The notes under the pieces are model-generated. The model ran no database searches and was not told where the DNA came from. It saw only the letters and a program-made list of their open reading frames with translations. A stretch of 64,000 nucleotides of DNA from Kitasatospora cineracea (GTDB lineage Bacteria > Actinomycetota > Actinomycetes > Streptomycetales > Streptomycetaceae): the NCBI RefSeq assembly GCF_003751605.1, contig NZ_RJVJ01000001.1:4340001-4404000 (forward strand), given 5' to 3'. Shown here piece after piece: positions 32,858 through 41,715 of this stretch. The translations under genes and the position numbers were made by a program. Positions within the stretch are counted from its first letter, which is position 1. Every line of letters begins with the position of its first letter.

Positions 32858-34534
32858 GTGAACCGCAGAATCCAGCACCACCGCCCCCGCACCGCCTCCG
32901 CCAAGCGCTACGCGCCGATGGCGTTCCTGCTGGCCGCGTCCGTCGCCGCGGCCGGCCTCACCCTCGGCCGGGCCGACACCGCGCAGGCGGCCGGCGCGGA
33001 CTCGTTCGCCACCCGCTGCGGCGTGCACTTCTGCCTGGACGGCAAGGAGTACTACTTCGCGGGCACCAACACCTACGACCTGTTCACCTACGGCTCGGCC
33101 TCCGGGGACACCGAGACGCAGTTCATGGACAAGGCCCGGATCGACGCCCAGTTCGCCAACCTGCAGGCCGACAAGGTCGACGTGGTGCGGCTGTGGATGT
33201 TCAACCACGAGAGCTGGCACGGCTTCGAGAAGTCCAAGGGCGTCTACGACGAGCAGGAGTTCGCCCAGTTCGACTACATCGTCCAGTCCGCCAAGGCCCA
33301 CGGCATCCGCCTCGTCCCGGTGTTCGAGAACTACTGGGAGGCGTACGGCGGCATCGACACCCGCCTCCAGTGGGAGGGCCTCTCCGGCGGCCAGCCCGGC
33401 CGGGCCGCGTTCTTCGACAAGACCCGCTGCCCCGGCTGCTTCACCTCCTACAAGAACTACGTCTCGTACGCGCTCAACCGGGTCAACCACTACAGCGGCG
33501 TCAAGTACAAGGACGACCCGACCATCTTCGCCTGGGACCTGATGAACGAGCCCCGGTACGAGGGCCAGAGCGCCGCCGAGAACGTCGACGGGACGACGCT
33601 GCGGGCCTGGGTGGACGAGATGGGCGCGTTCGTGAAGGGCATCGACTCCAAGCACCTGTTGGGCGTCGGCCTGGAGGGCCACGGCACGAACTACGGCTTC
33701 GGCGGGGACGAGGGCAACCCCTTCGTCCACGTGCAGCAGTCGCCGTACATCGACTACACCTCCGCGCACCCGTACCCGACCGAGTCCTGGGCGAACCTGA
33801 ACCTCGACCAGACCAAGGCGCTGATCCGCTCCTGGATCACCGACTCGCACGACAAGGTCGGAAAGCCGTTCTTCATGGGCGAGTTCAACGTCCACAACGT
33901 CGACCGCTCGGCCTGGTGGAGCCAGATCTACCCCGACTTCGAGGCGGCGGGCGGCGACGGCAGCGCGTTCTGGTGGTACGAGGACCACAACGTGGACGGC
34001 AAGTTCGGCGTGATGGCCGGCGCGCCCGAACTGTCGGTGTTCCGGGCCCACTCGGACCGGATGCGCGCCAAGTCCGGCCTGACCGGCGGGACTTCCAGCC
34101 CGACGCCGAGCGCTTCGGCTTCGGCGAGCGCGTCGGCGAGCGCCTCGGCGTCGGCGTCGGCGTCCGCGTCGCCCTCGCCGTCCGCTTCGGCCACCACCCC
34201 CGCGCCGAACGGGAGTTGCGCGGTGCACTACGGGCTGTCGGACTGGGGCAGCACCTTCAACGGCGACGTGACGGTCAAGAACACCGGCAGCACGCCGGTC
34301 GACGGCTGGAAGGTGGCGTTCGCCTTCCCCGGTGACCAGCGGGTCACCAACATGTGGAACGCGGTGCCGGTGCAGACCGGCAAGCAGGTGGTGGCGAGCA
34401 ACCCGTCCGGCTACAACACCGTGATCCCGGCCGGCGGCACCGTCAACTTCGGCTTCAGCGGCACCTCCACCACCGGCACCAACGGCGTCCCGGCCGTCTT
34501 CACGCTCAACGGACAGACCTGCGGCAGCTACTGA
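32858..34534 (+). CDS. Secreted GH5 endo-beta-1,4-mannanase with CBM2
   Basis: A 558-residue secreted enzyme that cuts internal beta-1,4-mannosidic bonds of mannan, glucomannan or galactomannan. A Tat/Sec-type signal peptide runs to DTAQA|AG at about residue 46. The catalytic GH5 domain (about 50-405) has the acid/base Glu231 in WDLMNEPR and the nucleophile Glu342 in FMGEFNV. The segment DVVRLWMFNHESWHGFE and the domain length fit the mannanase subfamilies (GH5_7/GH5_8). A Ser/Ala/Pro linker (SASASA repeats, about 415-450) leads to a C-terminal CBM2 with CAVHY...WGSTFNGDVTVKNTG and a final disulfide Cys (NGQTCGSY). The GTG at 32858 follows GAAAGG; an ATG 24 bases upstream is less likely. It leads a mannan block with GH134 and a binding protein. 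Confidence 0.9.
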   Translation: MNRRIQHHRPRTASAKRYAPMAFLLAASVAAAGLTLGRADTAQAAGADSFATRCGVHFCLDGKEYYFAGTNTYDLFTYGSASGDTETQFMDKARIDAQFANLQADKVDVVRLWMFNHESWHGFEKSKGVYDEQEFAQFDYIVQSAKAHGIRLVPVFENYWEAYGGIDTRLQWEGLSGGQPGRAAFFDKTRCPGCFTSYKNYVSYALNRVNHYSGVKYKDDPTIFAWDLMNEPRYEGQSAAENVDGTTLRAWVDEMGAFVKGIDSKHLLGVGLEGHGTNYGFGGDEGNPFVHVQQSPYIDYTSAHPYPTESWANLNLDQTKALIRSWITDSHDKVGKPFFMGEFNVHNVDRSAWWSQIYPDFEAAGGDGSAFWWYEDHNVDGKFGVMAGAPELSVFRAHSDRMRAKSGLTGGTSSPTPSASASASASASASASASASASPSPSASATTPAPNGSCAVHYGLSDWGSTFNGDVTVKNTGSTPVDGWKVAFAFPGDQRVTNMWNAVPVQTGKQVVASNPSGYNTVIPAGGTVNFGFSGTSTTGTNGVPAVFTLNGQTCGSY

Positions 34535-34634
34535 CGGTCCGTCAGTCCACGAGCGCCGGCCCGCGGCCGCCCGCCCCACCCGGCAGGCCGCGGGCCGGTC
34601 CCCACCCGTGCACCGCGAGAGAGGAACCCCCACG

Positions 34635-35516
34635 ATGAAGCGCACCCTGTCCGCCGCCGCGACCGCGGCCGGCCTGCTGGCCGGCGCCCTGTTCGGCCTC
34701 GCCCCGGCCGCCCACGCCGACACCGCCCCCAACGGCTACCCGTACTGCGCCAACGGCTCCGCCACCGACCCGGACGGGGACGGCTGGGGCTGGGAGGGCG
34801 GCAAGTCCTGCGTGGTGCGCGGCTCGAAGGCCGACCCGGCGGCGAGCACCTCCGGCACCGCGTCCAACGGCTACCCGTACTGCGCCAACGGCTCCGCCAC
34901 CGACCCGGACGGGGACGGCTGGGGCTGGGAGGGCGGCAAGTCCTGCGTGGTGCGCGGCTCGAAGGCCGACCCCGGGGCCGGCAGCAGCAGTGGCGGCGGT
35001 GGCAGCAGCACCGCCTGCCCGTCCGGGACGACCTGCGGGTCGTACAGCGTCGGCGGGCTGGGCGGCCGCAAGGGGCAGGTGCGGGCGGCCGGGGCCACCA
35101 GCCTGGACCTGGCGGTGGCGATGCTGGAGACCGACCACATGGACACCGCGTACCCGTACGGCGACAACAAGAGCGGCGACGCGGCCAACTTCGGCATCTT
35201 CAAGCAGAACTGGATGATGCTGCGGGCCGGCTGCGACCGGTTCGCCGGGCAGTCGCAGAGCCAGTACGACAACGGCGCGGTGCTCAACTCCGACCTCGCG
35301 CAGGACGTCAACTGCCTGCACCAGAGCCAGAACCACTACGGCCTGAACACCTGGTTCGCGGGCCACCGCAACGGCTCCTCCGGGCTGGCGAACCCGAACA
35401 CCGCGGACATCGCCAACTACCGGGCCGCCGTGTACTGGATCAAGGCCCAGCTGGACGCCGACTCCGCCAACCTCGGCAACGACACCCGGTTCTGGGTGCA
35501 GGTGCCGGCCATCTGA
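34635..35516 (+). CDS. Secreted GH134 endo-beta-1,4-mannanase with two CBM10-like modules
   Basis: A 293-residue secreted enzyme. The signal peptide ends at AHA|DT (residue 28). Two near-identical modules (33-64 and 78-109) read NGYPYCANGSATDPDGDGWG then WEGGKSCVVRGS, which fits CBM10-type carbohydrate-binding modules. After a Gly/Ser linker, residues about 140-293 match the lysozyme-fold mannanase family GH134, with RKGQVRAAGATSLDLAVAML. Glu165 (in LETD) and Asp177 (in YGDNK) lie 12 residues apart, the same spacing as the catalytic Glu45/Asp57 pair I recall for the Streptomyces enzyme SsGH134. It cleaves mannan by an inverting mechanism in that family. It sits 100 bases after the GH5 mannanase, probably in the same operon. 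Confidence 0.85.
   Translation: MKRTLSAAATAAGLLAGALFGLAPAAHADTAPNGYPYCANGSATDPDGDGWGWEGGKSCVVRGSKADPAASTSGTASNGYPYCANGSATDPDGDGWGWEGGKSCVVRGSKADPGAGSSSGGGGSSTACPSGTTCGSYSVGGLGGRKGQVRAAGATSLDLAVAMLETDHMDTAYPYGDNKSGDAANFGIFKQNWMMLRAGCDRFAGQSQSQYDNGAVLNSDLAQDVNCLHQSQNHYGLNTWFAGHRNGSSGLANPNTADIANYRAAVYWIKAQLDADSANLGNDTRFWVQVPAI
34729..34972. repeat. 109-bp perfect direct repeat coding for the duplicated CBM10-like module
   Basis: 34729-34837 is repeated base for base at 34864-34972, period 135 bp (45 codons). Perfect DNA identity indicates a very recent duplication or ongoing gene conversion, because synonymous changes would otherwise have built up. Confidence 0.95.
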
Positions 35517-35520
35517 CCCG

Positions 35521-35533
35521 CGCGGTAACCGCG
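35521..35533. promoter_or_regulatory. Palindrome CGCGGT-A-ACCGCG between mannanase and binding protein genes
   Basis: A perfect 6+1+6 palindrome in the 40-base gap before the second solute-binding protein. It could be an operator or an mRNA hairpin that lowers read-through. Confidence 0.45.
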
Positions 35534-35556
35534 GGGAGCACGAGCAAGAGGAAGCG

Positions 35557-36870
35557 ATGCGCAGAGGATGGGCCGCCGCGGGTTCGGCGACCGCCCTGGC
35601 CCTGGCCCTGAGCGGCTGCACCGACGGTGGGCCCGCCCCCCTCGCGGGGGTGGTGTCCACCGCCGACCGGTCGAAGGTGTCGGGGACGATCACGGTGCTG
35701 ACCAACCGGGTCGACCAGGTGAACAGCGGGCTGATGAAGAAGTACGCGGCCGAGTTCAACGAGCTCTACCCGAAGGTGAAGGTGGAGTTCGAGGGCCTGG
35801 TCGACTACGAGGGCGAGGCAGGGGAACGGCTGGCCAAGGGCGACTACGGGGACGTGCTGCTGATCCCGGACGGCCTGCCGGCCGGCCAGTACCCCGCCTA
35901 CTTCAGCTCGTTGGGGAACTCCCGCGAGCTGTCGGACACCTTCGACTACATCGACTACGGCACCGTCGACGAGCACGTGTACGGCATCGCCAACATCGGG
36001 ATCGCCTCCGGGCTGGTCTACAACAAGGCGGTGTGGGCGAAGGCCGGGATCACCGAGTGGCCCACCACGCCGGACCGGTTCGTCGAGGACCTGAAGGCGA
36101 TCCGGGAGCGGACCCAGGCCGTCCCGTACTACACGAACTACCACGACGGCTGGCCGCTGCGGCAGTGGTCGGACGCGATCGGGGTGCCGACCTGCGACAA
36201 CACCGCGCGCGACAAGCTGGCGGGGACCGCGGCGCCGTGGACGCCCGGCAAGGACCTGTACGAGATCGACAGCCTGCTGTACCGGGCGGTGCACGAGAAG
36301 CTCACCGAGTCCGAGCCGCAGACCACCGACTGGGAGACCTCCAAGACGCTGCTGGGCACCGGCCGGGTGGCGACCATGGAGCTGGGCTCCTGGGCGGTCG
36401 CGCAGATGCAGGAGGCCGCCCGGGCGGCCGGGGGCGACCCGGCGGACATCGGGTTCATGCCGCTGCCGGTGCAGCGCGACGGGCACTTCTGCACCGTGGT
36501 GCAGCCGGACTACAAGTACGCGGTCAACGTGCACTCCGCGCACCAGGAGGCCGCCCGGGCCTGGCTGGAGTGGTACATCACCCGCTCCGGCAGCGCGGCC
36601 GCCGACGAGTCGATCTCCTCGGTGCGCGGGGCGAGGCTGCCCGCCTCGCTCCAGCCGCTGGACGACCGGGCGGTGCGGATGATCCCGCAGACCCGGGAGC
36701 AGCTGGCGAAGGTCGACGCGATCGACAAGGCCGCGGGCATCGGCCTGGACGCGCCCGACTACCGGCGCAAGCTGGTGGACCTGGCGTCGGGGGCCGCCCC
36801 CGGCGACCTGGAGGGCTACTTCGCGGACCTGAACCGGCGCTGGGGGAAGGCGCAGAAGGCCGTGGGCTGA
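35557..36870 (+). CDS. Sugar ABC substrate-binding lipoprotein, paralogue of the 8717 gene
   Basis: A 437-residue binding protein. It starts MRRGWAAAGS and has a lipobox LSGC. It aligns end to end, with few gaps, with the protein at 8717, sharing the blocks ITVLTNR, KYAAEFN, PYYTNYHD, WPLRQW and VQPDYKYA. No permease genes follow it: the next gene is a beta-mannosidase 315 bases away. It therefore probably delivers a different but related mannooligosaccharide to the permeases at 10133 and 11101. The start has GAGGAAGC upstream. Confidence 0.9.
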   Translation: MRRGWAAAGSATALALALSGCTDGGPAPLAGVVSTADRSKVSGTITVLTNRVDQVNSGLMKKYAAEFNELYPKVKVEFEGLVDYEGEAGERLAKGDYGDVLLIPDGLPAGQYPAYFSSLGNSRELSDTFDYIDYGTVDEHVYGIANIGIASGLVYNKAVWAKAGITEWPTTPDRFVEDLKAIRERTQAVPYYTNYHDGWPLRQWSDAIGVPTCDNTARDKLAGTAAPWTPGKDLYEIDSLLYRAVHEKLTESEPQTTDWETSKTLLGTGRVATMELGSWAVAQMQEAARAAGGDPADIGFMPLPVQRDGHFCTVVQPDYKYAVNVHSAHQEAARAWLEWYITRSGSAAADESISSVRGARLPASLQPLDDRAVRMIPQTREQLAKVDAIDKAAGIGLDAPDYRRKLVDLASGAAPGDLEGYFADLNRRWGKAQKAVG

Positions 36871-36883
36871 AGCCCGGCCGCTC

Positions 36884-36968
36884 GGGCCTCCGCGACGAGC
36901 AGACCTCCGCGACGGGCCGGCCTCGGTGACGAGCCGGCCTCCGCGATGAGCCGGCCTCCTTGGTGAAC
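36884..36968. repeat. Five tandem 17-bp repeats
   Basis: Five head-to-tail degenerate units of about CGGCCTCCGCGACGAGC lie between the binding-protein stop and the beta-mannosidase promoter. The period of 17 excludes a coding repeat. The remaining bases to 37080 show no gene. Confidence 0.85.
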
Positions 36969-37087
36969 CGGTAAAGCTGCCGCCCTGTCGGGCCCGTCCG
37001 GGGCTGGTGGGGCGGCAGTGGCGTTCCGGCTTTCCGGCCTGTTGGTGAGCGAGTTGACGATCACTGAAACCCATCAAGGCATTCACA

Positions 37088-37102
37088 TAACCGGTTTATA
37101 GA
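37088..37102 (+). promoter_or_regulatory. Operator/-10 region before the beta-mannosidase
   Basis: TAACCGGTTTA (37088-37098) is a near palindrome around CCGG that shares the TAACCG half-site with the 32648 operator. TATAGA (37097-37102) is a good -10. No good -35 is seen, only TCAAGG at 37074-37079. Confidence 0.4.
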
Positions 37103-37185
37103 CAGGGCCGCTCCGGCAGGTTACGGTTCTGCTCGCGCCGCAAACCCGACCACCGGTCCGGCCGAACCACTGAGGAGCCGCACAG

Positions 37186-39612
37186 ATGAAGGACACCACC
37201 CCGCTCGACCAGGGCTGGAGCCTGCACCACGACGGGGACCGGCTGCCCGCCGCCGTCCCGGGCTGCGTCCACACCGACCTGCTGGCCGCCGGGCTGATCC
37301 CCGACCCGTTCCTGGGCACCAACGAGCCGGAGGTGGCCTGGATCGGCCGCCGGGACTGGACCTACACCCTCGACCTGCCCGCCCACGGCAGCCGGCACGA
37401 GCGCACCGACCTGGTCTTCGACGGCCTCGACACCGCCGCCGCCATCACCCTCGGCGGCACCCTGCTCGGCTCCACCCGCAACATGCACCGCCGCTACCGG
37501 TTCGACGCCACCGGCCTGGCCGGCGAGCTGAAGGTGGAGTTCACCAGCGCCTACACCGAGGCCGAGCGGGTCCGCGCCCTGGTCGGCGACCGGCCCAACG
37601 TCTACCCCGAGCCGTTCCAGTACATCCGCAAGATGGCCAGCAGCTTCGGCTGGGACTGGGGCCCGACCCTGCCCGGCGCGGGCATCTGGAAGCCCGCCCG
37701 ACTGGAGCACTGGTCCACCGCCCGGCTCGCCGAGGTCCGCCCGCTGGTCACCGTCGACGGCGGCACCGGCCGGGTCGAGCTGCACGTCACCGTCGAGCGC
37801 ACCGCGAGCGGCGCCGGCCGTCCGCTCACCGTCCGCGCCGCGGTGGCCGGCGCCGAGGCCGAGGCCGTCCTCGACGGCGACACCGGCGTGCTCACCCTGG
37901 AGGCCGCCGACGTCGCCCTCTGGTGGCCCCGCGGCTACGGCGAACAGCCCCGCTACGACCTCGTCCTCACCCTCGCCGACACCACCGGACCGCTCGACAC
38001 CTGGCAGCGCCGGATCGGCTTCCGAACCGTCGAACTGCGCACCGCCCCCGACGCCACCGGCACCCCCTTCACCCTCGCCGTCAACGGCGAGGCGCTGTTC
38101 GTCCGCGGCGCCAACTGGATCCCCGACGACACCCTGATCACCCGGGTCACCCCCGCCCGCTACCGCCACCGCCTCCAGCAGGCCGCCGACGCCAACATCG
38201 ACCTGATCCGGGTCTGGGGCGGCGGCATCTACGAGCAGGAGGCGTTCTACGAGGCCTGCGACGAACTCGGCCTGCTGGTCTGGCAGGACTTCCTGTTCGC
38301 CTGCTCCGCCTACCCCGAGGAGCAGCCGCTGCGCGGCGAGGTCGAGGCCGAGGCCCGCGACAACGTGGTGCGCCTGATGCCGCACCCCTCGCTGGTGCTG
38401 TGGAACGGCAACAACGAGAACCTCTGGGGCTTCCGCGACTGGGGCTGGGAGGAGGAGCTGAAGGGCGGCTCCGCGGGCGGCGACTCCTGGGGCGAGGGCT
38501 ACTACCTCGGCCTGCTGCCCCGGATCGTCGCCGAACTCGACCCCACCCGCCCCTACTCGGCCGGCAGCCCCTGGTCCGGCAGCTGGGACCACCACCCCAA
38601 CGACACCGACCACGGCACCCACCACTCCTGGGAGGTGTGGAACCGGCAGGACTTCGCCGAGTACCGCGCCAGCGTCCCGCGCTTCGTCTCCGAGTTCGGC
38701 TGGCAGGCCCCGCCCGCGTACGCCACCCTGCGCCGCGCCCTGCCCAACGAGGAACTCGCCGCCGACTCGCCCGGCATGCTGCACCACCAGAAGGCCGAGG
38801 ACGGCAACGGCAAGCTCAACCGCGGCGTCGAACGGCACTTCGAACTTCCCACCGGCGCAGGCGACTTCGACCGCTGGCACTACCTCACCCAGCTGATCCA
38901 GGCCCGCGCCATCGCCACCGGCATCGAGCACTGGCGCTCGCACTGGCCGCACTGCGCCGGCACCGTCGTCTGGCAGATCAACGACTGCTGGCCGGTCTCC
39001 TCCTGGGCCGCGATCGACGGCGACGGCCGGCTCAAGCCGCTGCACCACGAACTGCGCCGCCTGTACGCCGACCGGCTGCTCACCCTGCAGCCCGCCGACC
39101 GCGACGGCGCCCCCCGGATCGCCCTGGTCAACCAGTCCGCCGAGCCCTGGACCACGACGCTGCGCCTGCGCCGCCTGGACGCCGACGGCAACGTGCTCGC
39201 CGAGACCGCCGCCGAGCTCACCGCCGACGCCCGGGCCGTCCACCGGCTGCCGGTGCCCGCCGAACTGCTGCCCGCCGACGGCTCCGGCAAGGAGTACCTG
39301 GTCGCCGACGCCGACGGCCTGCGCGCCGTGCACTTCCCCGTCCCCGACAAGGCGTTCGGCTACCCGCAGCCGGAGTACGAACTGGCCGTCGAGGAGGCCG
39401 CCGACGGCGCCTTCGACGTGGTCGTCACCGCCCGCACCCTGGTCCGCGACCTGCTGCTGCAGGCCGACCGGATCGACCCGGCCGCCGCCGCCGACCGCGG
39501 CCTGATCACCCTGCTGCCCGGCGAGCGCACCACCATCCGGGTGCACGGCGCCACCGCCGTGCCCACCGCCGGACAGGTCCGGGAGGCCGTTTTCTGCGTC
39601 GAACCGTCCTGA
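37186..39612 (+). CDS. Beta-mannosidase, glycoside hydrolase family 2
   Basis: An 808-residue cytoplasmic exo-enzyme that releases mannose from the non-reducing end of mannooligosaccharides. The N-terminal GH2 sugar-binding domain begins LDQGWSLHHDGDRLPAAVPG with CVHTDLLAAGLIPDPFLG and SFGWDWGPTLPGAG, all beta-mannosidase marks. The TIM barrel has the acid/base Glu411 in WNGNNENLWG and the nucleophile Glu503 in FVSEFGWQA. There is no signal peptide, so substrate must be imported. The start has GAGGAG upstream. It follows the orphan binding protein but has its own promoter region and a terminator at 39651. With manA and the ROK kinase it completes mannan use. Confidence 0.93.
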   Translation: MKDTTPLDQGWSLHHDGDRLPAAVPGCVHTDLLAAGLIPDPFLGTNEPEVAWIGRRDWTYTLDLPAHGSRHERTDLVFDGLDTAAAITLGGTLLGSTRNMHRRYRFDATGLAGELKVEFTSAYTEAERVRALVGDRPNVYPEPFQYIRKMASSFGWDWGPTLPGAGIWKPARLEHWSTARLAEVRPLVTVDGGTGRVELHVTVERTASGAGRPLTVRAAVAGAEAEAVLDGDTGVLTLEAADVALWWPRGYGEQPRYDLVLTLADTTGPLDTWQRRIGFRTVELRTAPDATGTPFTLAVNGEALFVRGANWIPDDTLITRVTPARYRHRLQQAADANIDLIRVWGGGIYEQEAFYEACDELGLLVWQDFLFACSAYPEEQPLRGEVEAEARDNVVRLMPHPSLVLWNGNNENLWGFRDWGWEEELKGGSAGGDSWGEGYYLGLLPRIVAELDPTRPYSAGSPWSGSWDHHPNDTDHGTHHSWEVWNRQDFAEYRASVPRFVSEFGWQAPPAYATLRRALPNEELAADSPGMLHHQKAEDGNGKLNRGVERHFELPTGAGDFDRWHYLTQLIQARAIATGIEHWRSHWPHCAGTVVWQINDCWPVSSWAAIDGDGRLKPLHHELRRLYADRLLTLQPADRDGAPRIALVNQSAEPWTTTLRLRRLDADGNVLAETAAELTADARAVHRLPVPAELLPADGSGKEYLVADADGLRAVHFPVPDKAFGYPQPEYELAVEEAADGAFDVVVTARTLVRDLLLQADRIDPAAAADRGLITLLPGERTTIRVHGATAVPTAGQVREAVFCVEPS

Positions 39613-39650
39613 ACCACCTTGCGCGTCAAGTGAGTTGAGAGCCGGTACCA

Positions 39651-39684
39651 CGGGCCGGTCCTGTCTGCGGACGGGACCGGCCCG
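39651..39684 (+). terminator. Terminator after the beta-mannosidase gene
   Basis: 15-bp stem (39651-39665 with 39670-39684, one G-U pair) and a TGCG tetraloop, 38 bases after the stop codon. Confidence 0.85.
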
Positions 39685-39827
39685 CGGTGCGACCGGGCCC
39701 GGACTGTGTCATGAATGGTCGAGGCGACGCCGTCCCGCCCGCTCCGGGCCGCACGAGCACGCCAGCCCTTCCCCTCCCGCCGGGTCGGCCCCAGCGCGGC
39801 CGCCCGGCCACCGGATCGGAGCCACCC

Positions 39828-40655
39828 ATGCCCCACTGCACCACCCGCGACGGCGTCGAGATCTTCTACAAGGACTGGGGGAGCGGCCGCCCGGTCGTCT
39901 TCATCCACGGCTGGCCGCTGAACGGCGACGCCTGGCAGGACCAGCTGAAGGCCGTCGCCGACGCGGGCTTCCGCGGCATCGCCCACGACCGGCGCGGCCA
40001 CGGCCGCTCCACCCCCGTGTGGGACGGCTACGACTTCGACACCTTCGCCGACGACCTCAACGACCTGCTCACCAGCCTCGACCTGCGCGACGTCACGCTG
40101 GTGGCGCACTCGATGGGCGGCGGCGAGCTGGCCCGCTACATCGGTCGGCACGGCACCTCCCGGATCAAGTCGGCCGTGCTGCTCTCCGCCATCCCGCCGC
40201 TGATGCTGCAGGGCCCGGACAACCCGGAGGGCGTCCCGCAGGAGGTCTTCGACGGCATCAAGGCGGGCATCCTCAAGGAGCGCTCGCAGTTCTGGAAGGA
40301 GTCCTCGGTCGGGTTCTTCTCCGCGGACCGCCCCGGCAGCAAGGTCACCGAGGGCAACAAGGACGCCTTCTGGTACATGGCGATGGCCGAGACCATCGAG
40401 GGCGGCGTGGCCTGCGTCGACGCCTTCGCGCACACCGACTTTCACGCGGACCTGAAGAAGTTCGACGTCCCGCTGCTGGTCGTCCACGGCGACGACGACC
40501 GGATCGTCCCGATCGACGCCACCGGCCGCAAGACCGCCGCCCTGGTGCCCGGCGCGGTGCTCAAGGTCTACGAGGGCGGCTCGCACGGCATCGCGATGGT
40601 GCCCGGGGACAAGGAGAAGTTCAACCAGGACCTGATCGAGTTCCTCAAGTCCTGA
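39828..40655 (+). CDS. Alpha/beta hydrolase, non-heme chloroperoxidase type
   Basis: A 275-residue cofactor-free hydrolase of the bacterial non-heme chloroperoxidase/esterase family. The N-terminal CTTRDGVEIFYKDWGSGRPV and HGWPLNGDAWQDQ are diagnostic. The triad is Ser in VAHSMGGGE, Asp in VVHGDDDRIVP and His in EGGSHGIAMV. The physiological reaction is likely ester or perhydrolase chemistry. The ATG at 39828 is where family homology begins. It is a single gene between terminators and an unrelated ADP-ribosylglycohydrolase. Confidence 0.9.
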   Translation: MPHCTTRDGVEIFYKDWGSGRPVVFIHGWPLNGDAWQDQLKAVADAGFRGIAHDRRGHGRSTPVWDGYDFDTFADDLNDLLTSLDLRDVTLVAHSMGGGELARYIGRHGTSRIKSAVLLSAIPPLMLQGPDNPEGVPQEVFDGIKAGILKERSQFWKESSVGFFSADRPGSKVTEGNKDAFWYMAMAETIEGGVACVDAFAHTDFHADLKKFDVPLLVVHGDDDRIVPIDATGRKTAALVPGAVLKVYEGGSHGIAMVPGDKEKFNQDLIEFLKS

Positions 40656-40764
40656 CGGGCCGTCAACGGGGGGGCTGGGTACCGGCCCGCCGGGGGCGGA
40701 ACCCGGTCCTTCCGGGCGCGGAAACCGGTGGGCCGGGCGGGGGCGGGCTGGGAGGATCGGGCGC

Positions 40765-41703
40765 ATGACCACGACCACCACCCCCGCCCGGCAGGCCGCC
40801 CGCGACGCACTGGAGGGCCTGGCCCTCGGGGACGCCTTCGGCGAGCGCTGGTTCGGGCTGTTCCGGGCGCCCGCCGAGGCGGTCGAGCAGATCCGGGCCC
40901 GCCGCACGCCCGAGGAGTCGCCCTGGCACTGGACGGACGACACCGCGATGGCCCTGTGCGTGTACCGGGCGCTGCTCGACCAGGACGGGGTGAACCGCAC
41001 CCTGCTGGCCGCGATGTTCGGGGCGACCTTCCTGGCCGACCCGGCCCGCGGCTACGGCTACGGGATGACCCGGCTGCTGCCGGTGCTCGCCGAGCGGCCC
41101 GAGCGGTGGAGCAGCGAGGCCCGCGAGCTGTTCGAGGGGCAGGGCAGCCTCGGCAACGGCGCCGCGATGCGGGTCGCCCCGCTGGGCGCCTGGTTCGCCG
41201 ACGACCTGGACGAGGCCGCCGAGCAGGCCGCCCACTCCGCCGAGGTCACCCACACCCACCCGGAGGGCGTCGCCGGGGCGGTGGCCGTCGCGGTGGCCGC
41301 CGCGCTGGCGGCCCGCGGCCGGACGGCCGGCGGCGGACCGGCCGGGGCCGGGCTGCTGCACGAGGTGGCCGCCCGCACCCCCGCCGGGGCGATCCGCGCG
41401 GGCGTCACCGCGGCCGCCGACCTGCCCGCCGGGACGGAGCCGCGGCGGGCCGCCGACCTGCTCGGCAACGGGCAGCGCATCCGGGCCTCCGACACCGTCC
41501 CGTTCGCGCTTTGGTCCGCCGCCCACCACCTCGACGACCTGGCGGGCGCGCTGTGGACCACCGCCGAGGGGCTCGGCGACGTCGACACCACCTGTGCCAT
41601 CACCGGCGGCGTGGTCGCCGCCCGCACCGGCCTGTCCGGCGTCCCGGCGGCCTGGCTGGAGCGCCGGGAGACGCTGCCGGAGTGGGTGGCGGAGGGGGAG
41701 TAG
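40765..41703 (+). CDS. ADP-ribosylglycohydrolase family protein
   Basis: A 312-residue cytoplasmic enzyme that probably removes ADP-ribose from proteins or small molecules. The two-magnesium site is clear: WHWTDDTAMALCVYRAL near residues 53-69 and DVDTTCAITGGVVAARTG near 272-289. LGDAFGERWFGLF is the family N-terminal motif, and GNGAAMRVAPLGAWF is the central conserved block. The target is unknown. There is no macrodomain or ART toxin beside it. Confidence 0.92.
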   Translation: MTTTTTPARQAARDALEGLALGDAFGERWFGLFRAPAEAVEQIRARRTPEESPWHWTDDTAMALCVYRALLDQDGVNRTLLAAMFGATFLADPARGYGYGMTRLLPVLAERPERWSSEARELFEGQGSLGNGAAMRVAPLGAWFADDLDEAAEQAAHSAEVTHTHPEGVAGAVAVAVAAALAARGRTAGGGPAGAGLLHEVAARTPAGAIRAGVTAAADLPAGTEPRRAADLLGNGQRIRASDTVPFALWSAAHHLDDLAGALWTTAEGLGDVDTTCAITGGVVAARTGLSGVPAAWLERRETLPEWVAEGE

Positions 41704-41715
41704 CGGGGGCGGGTC

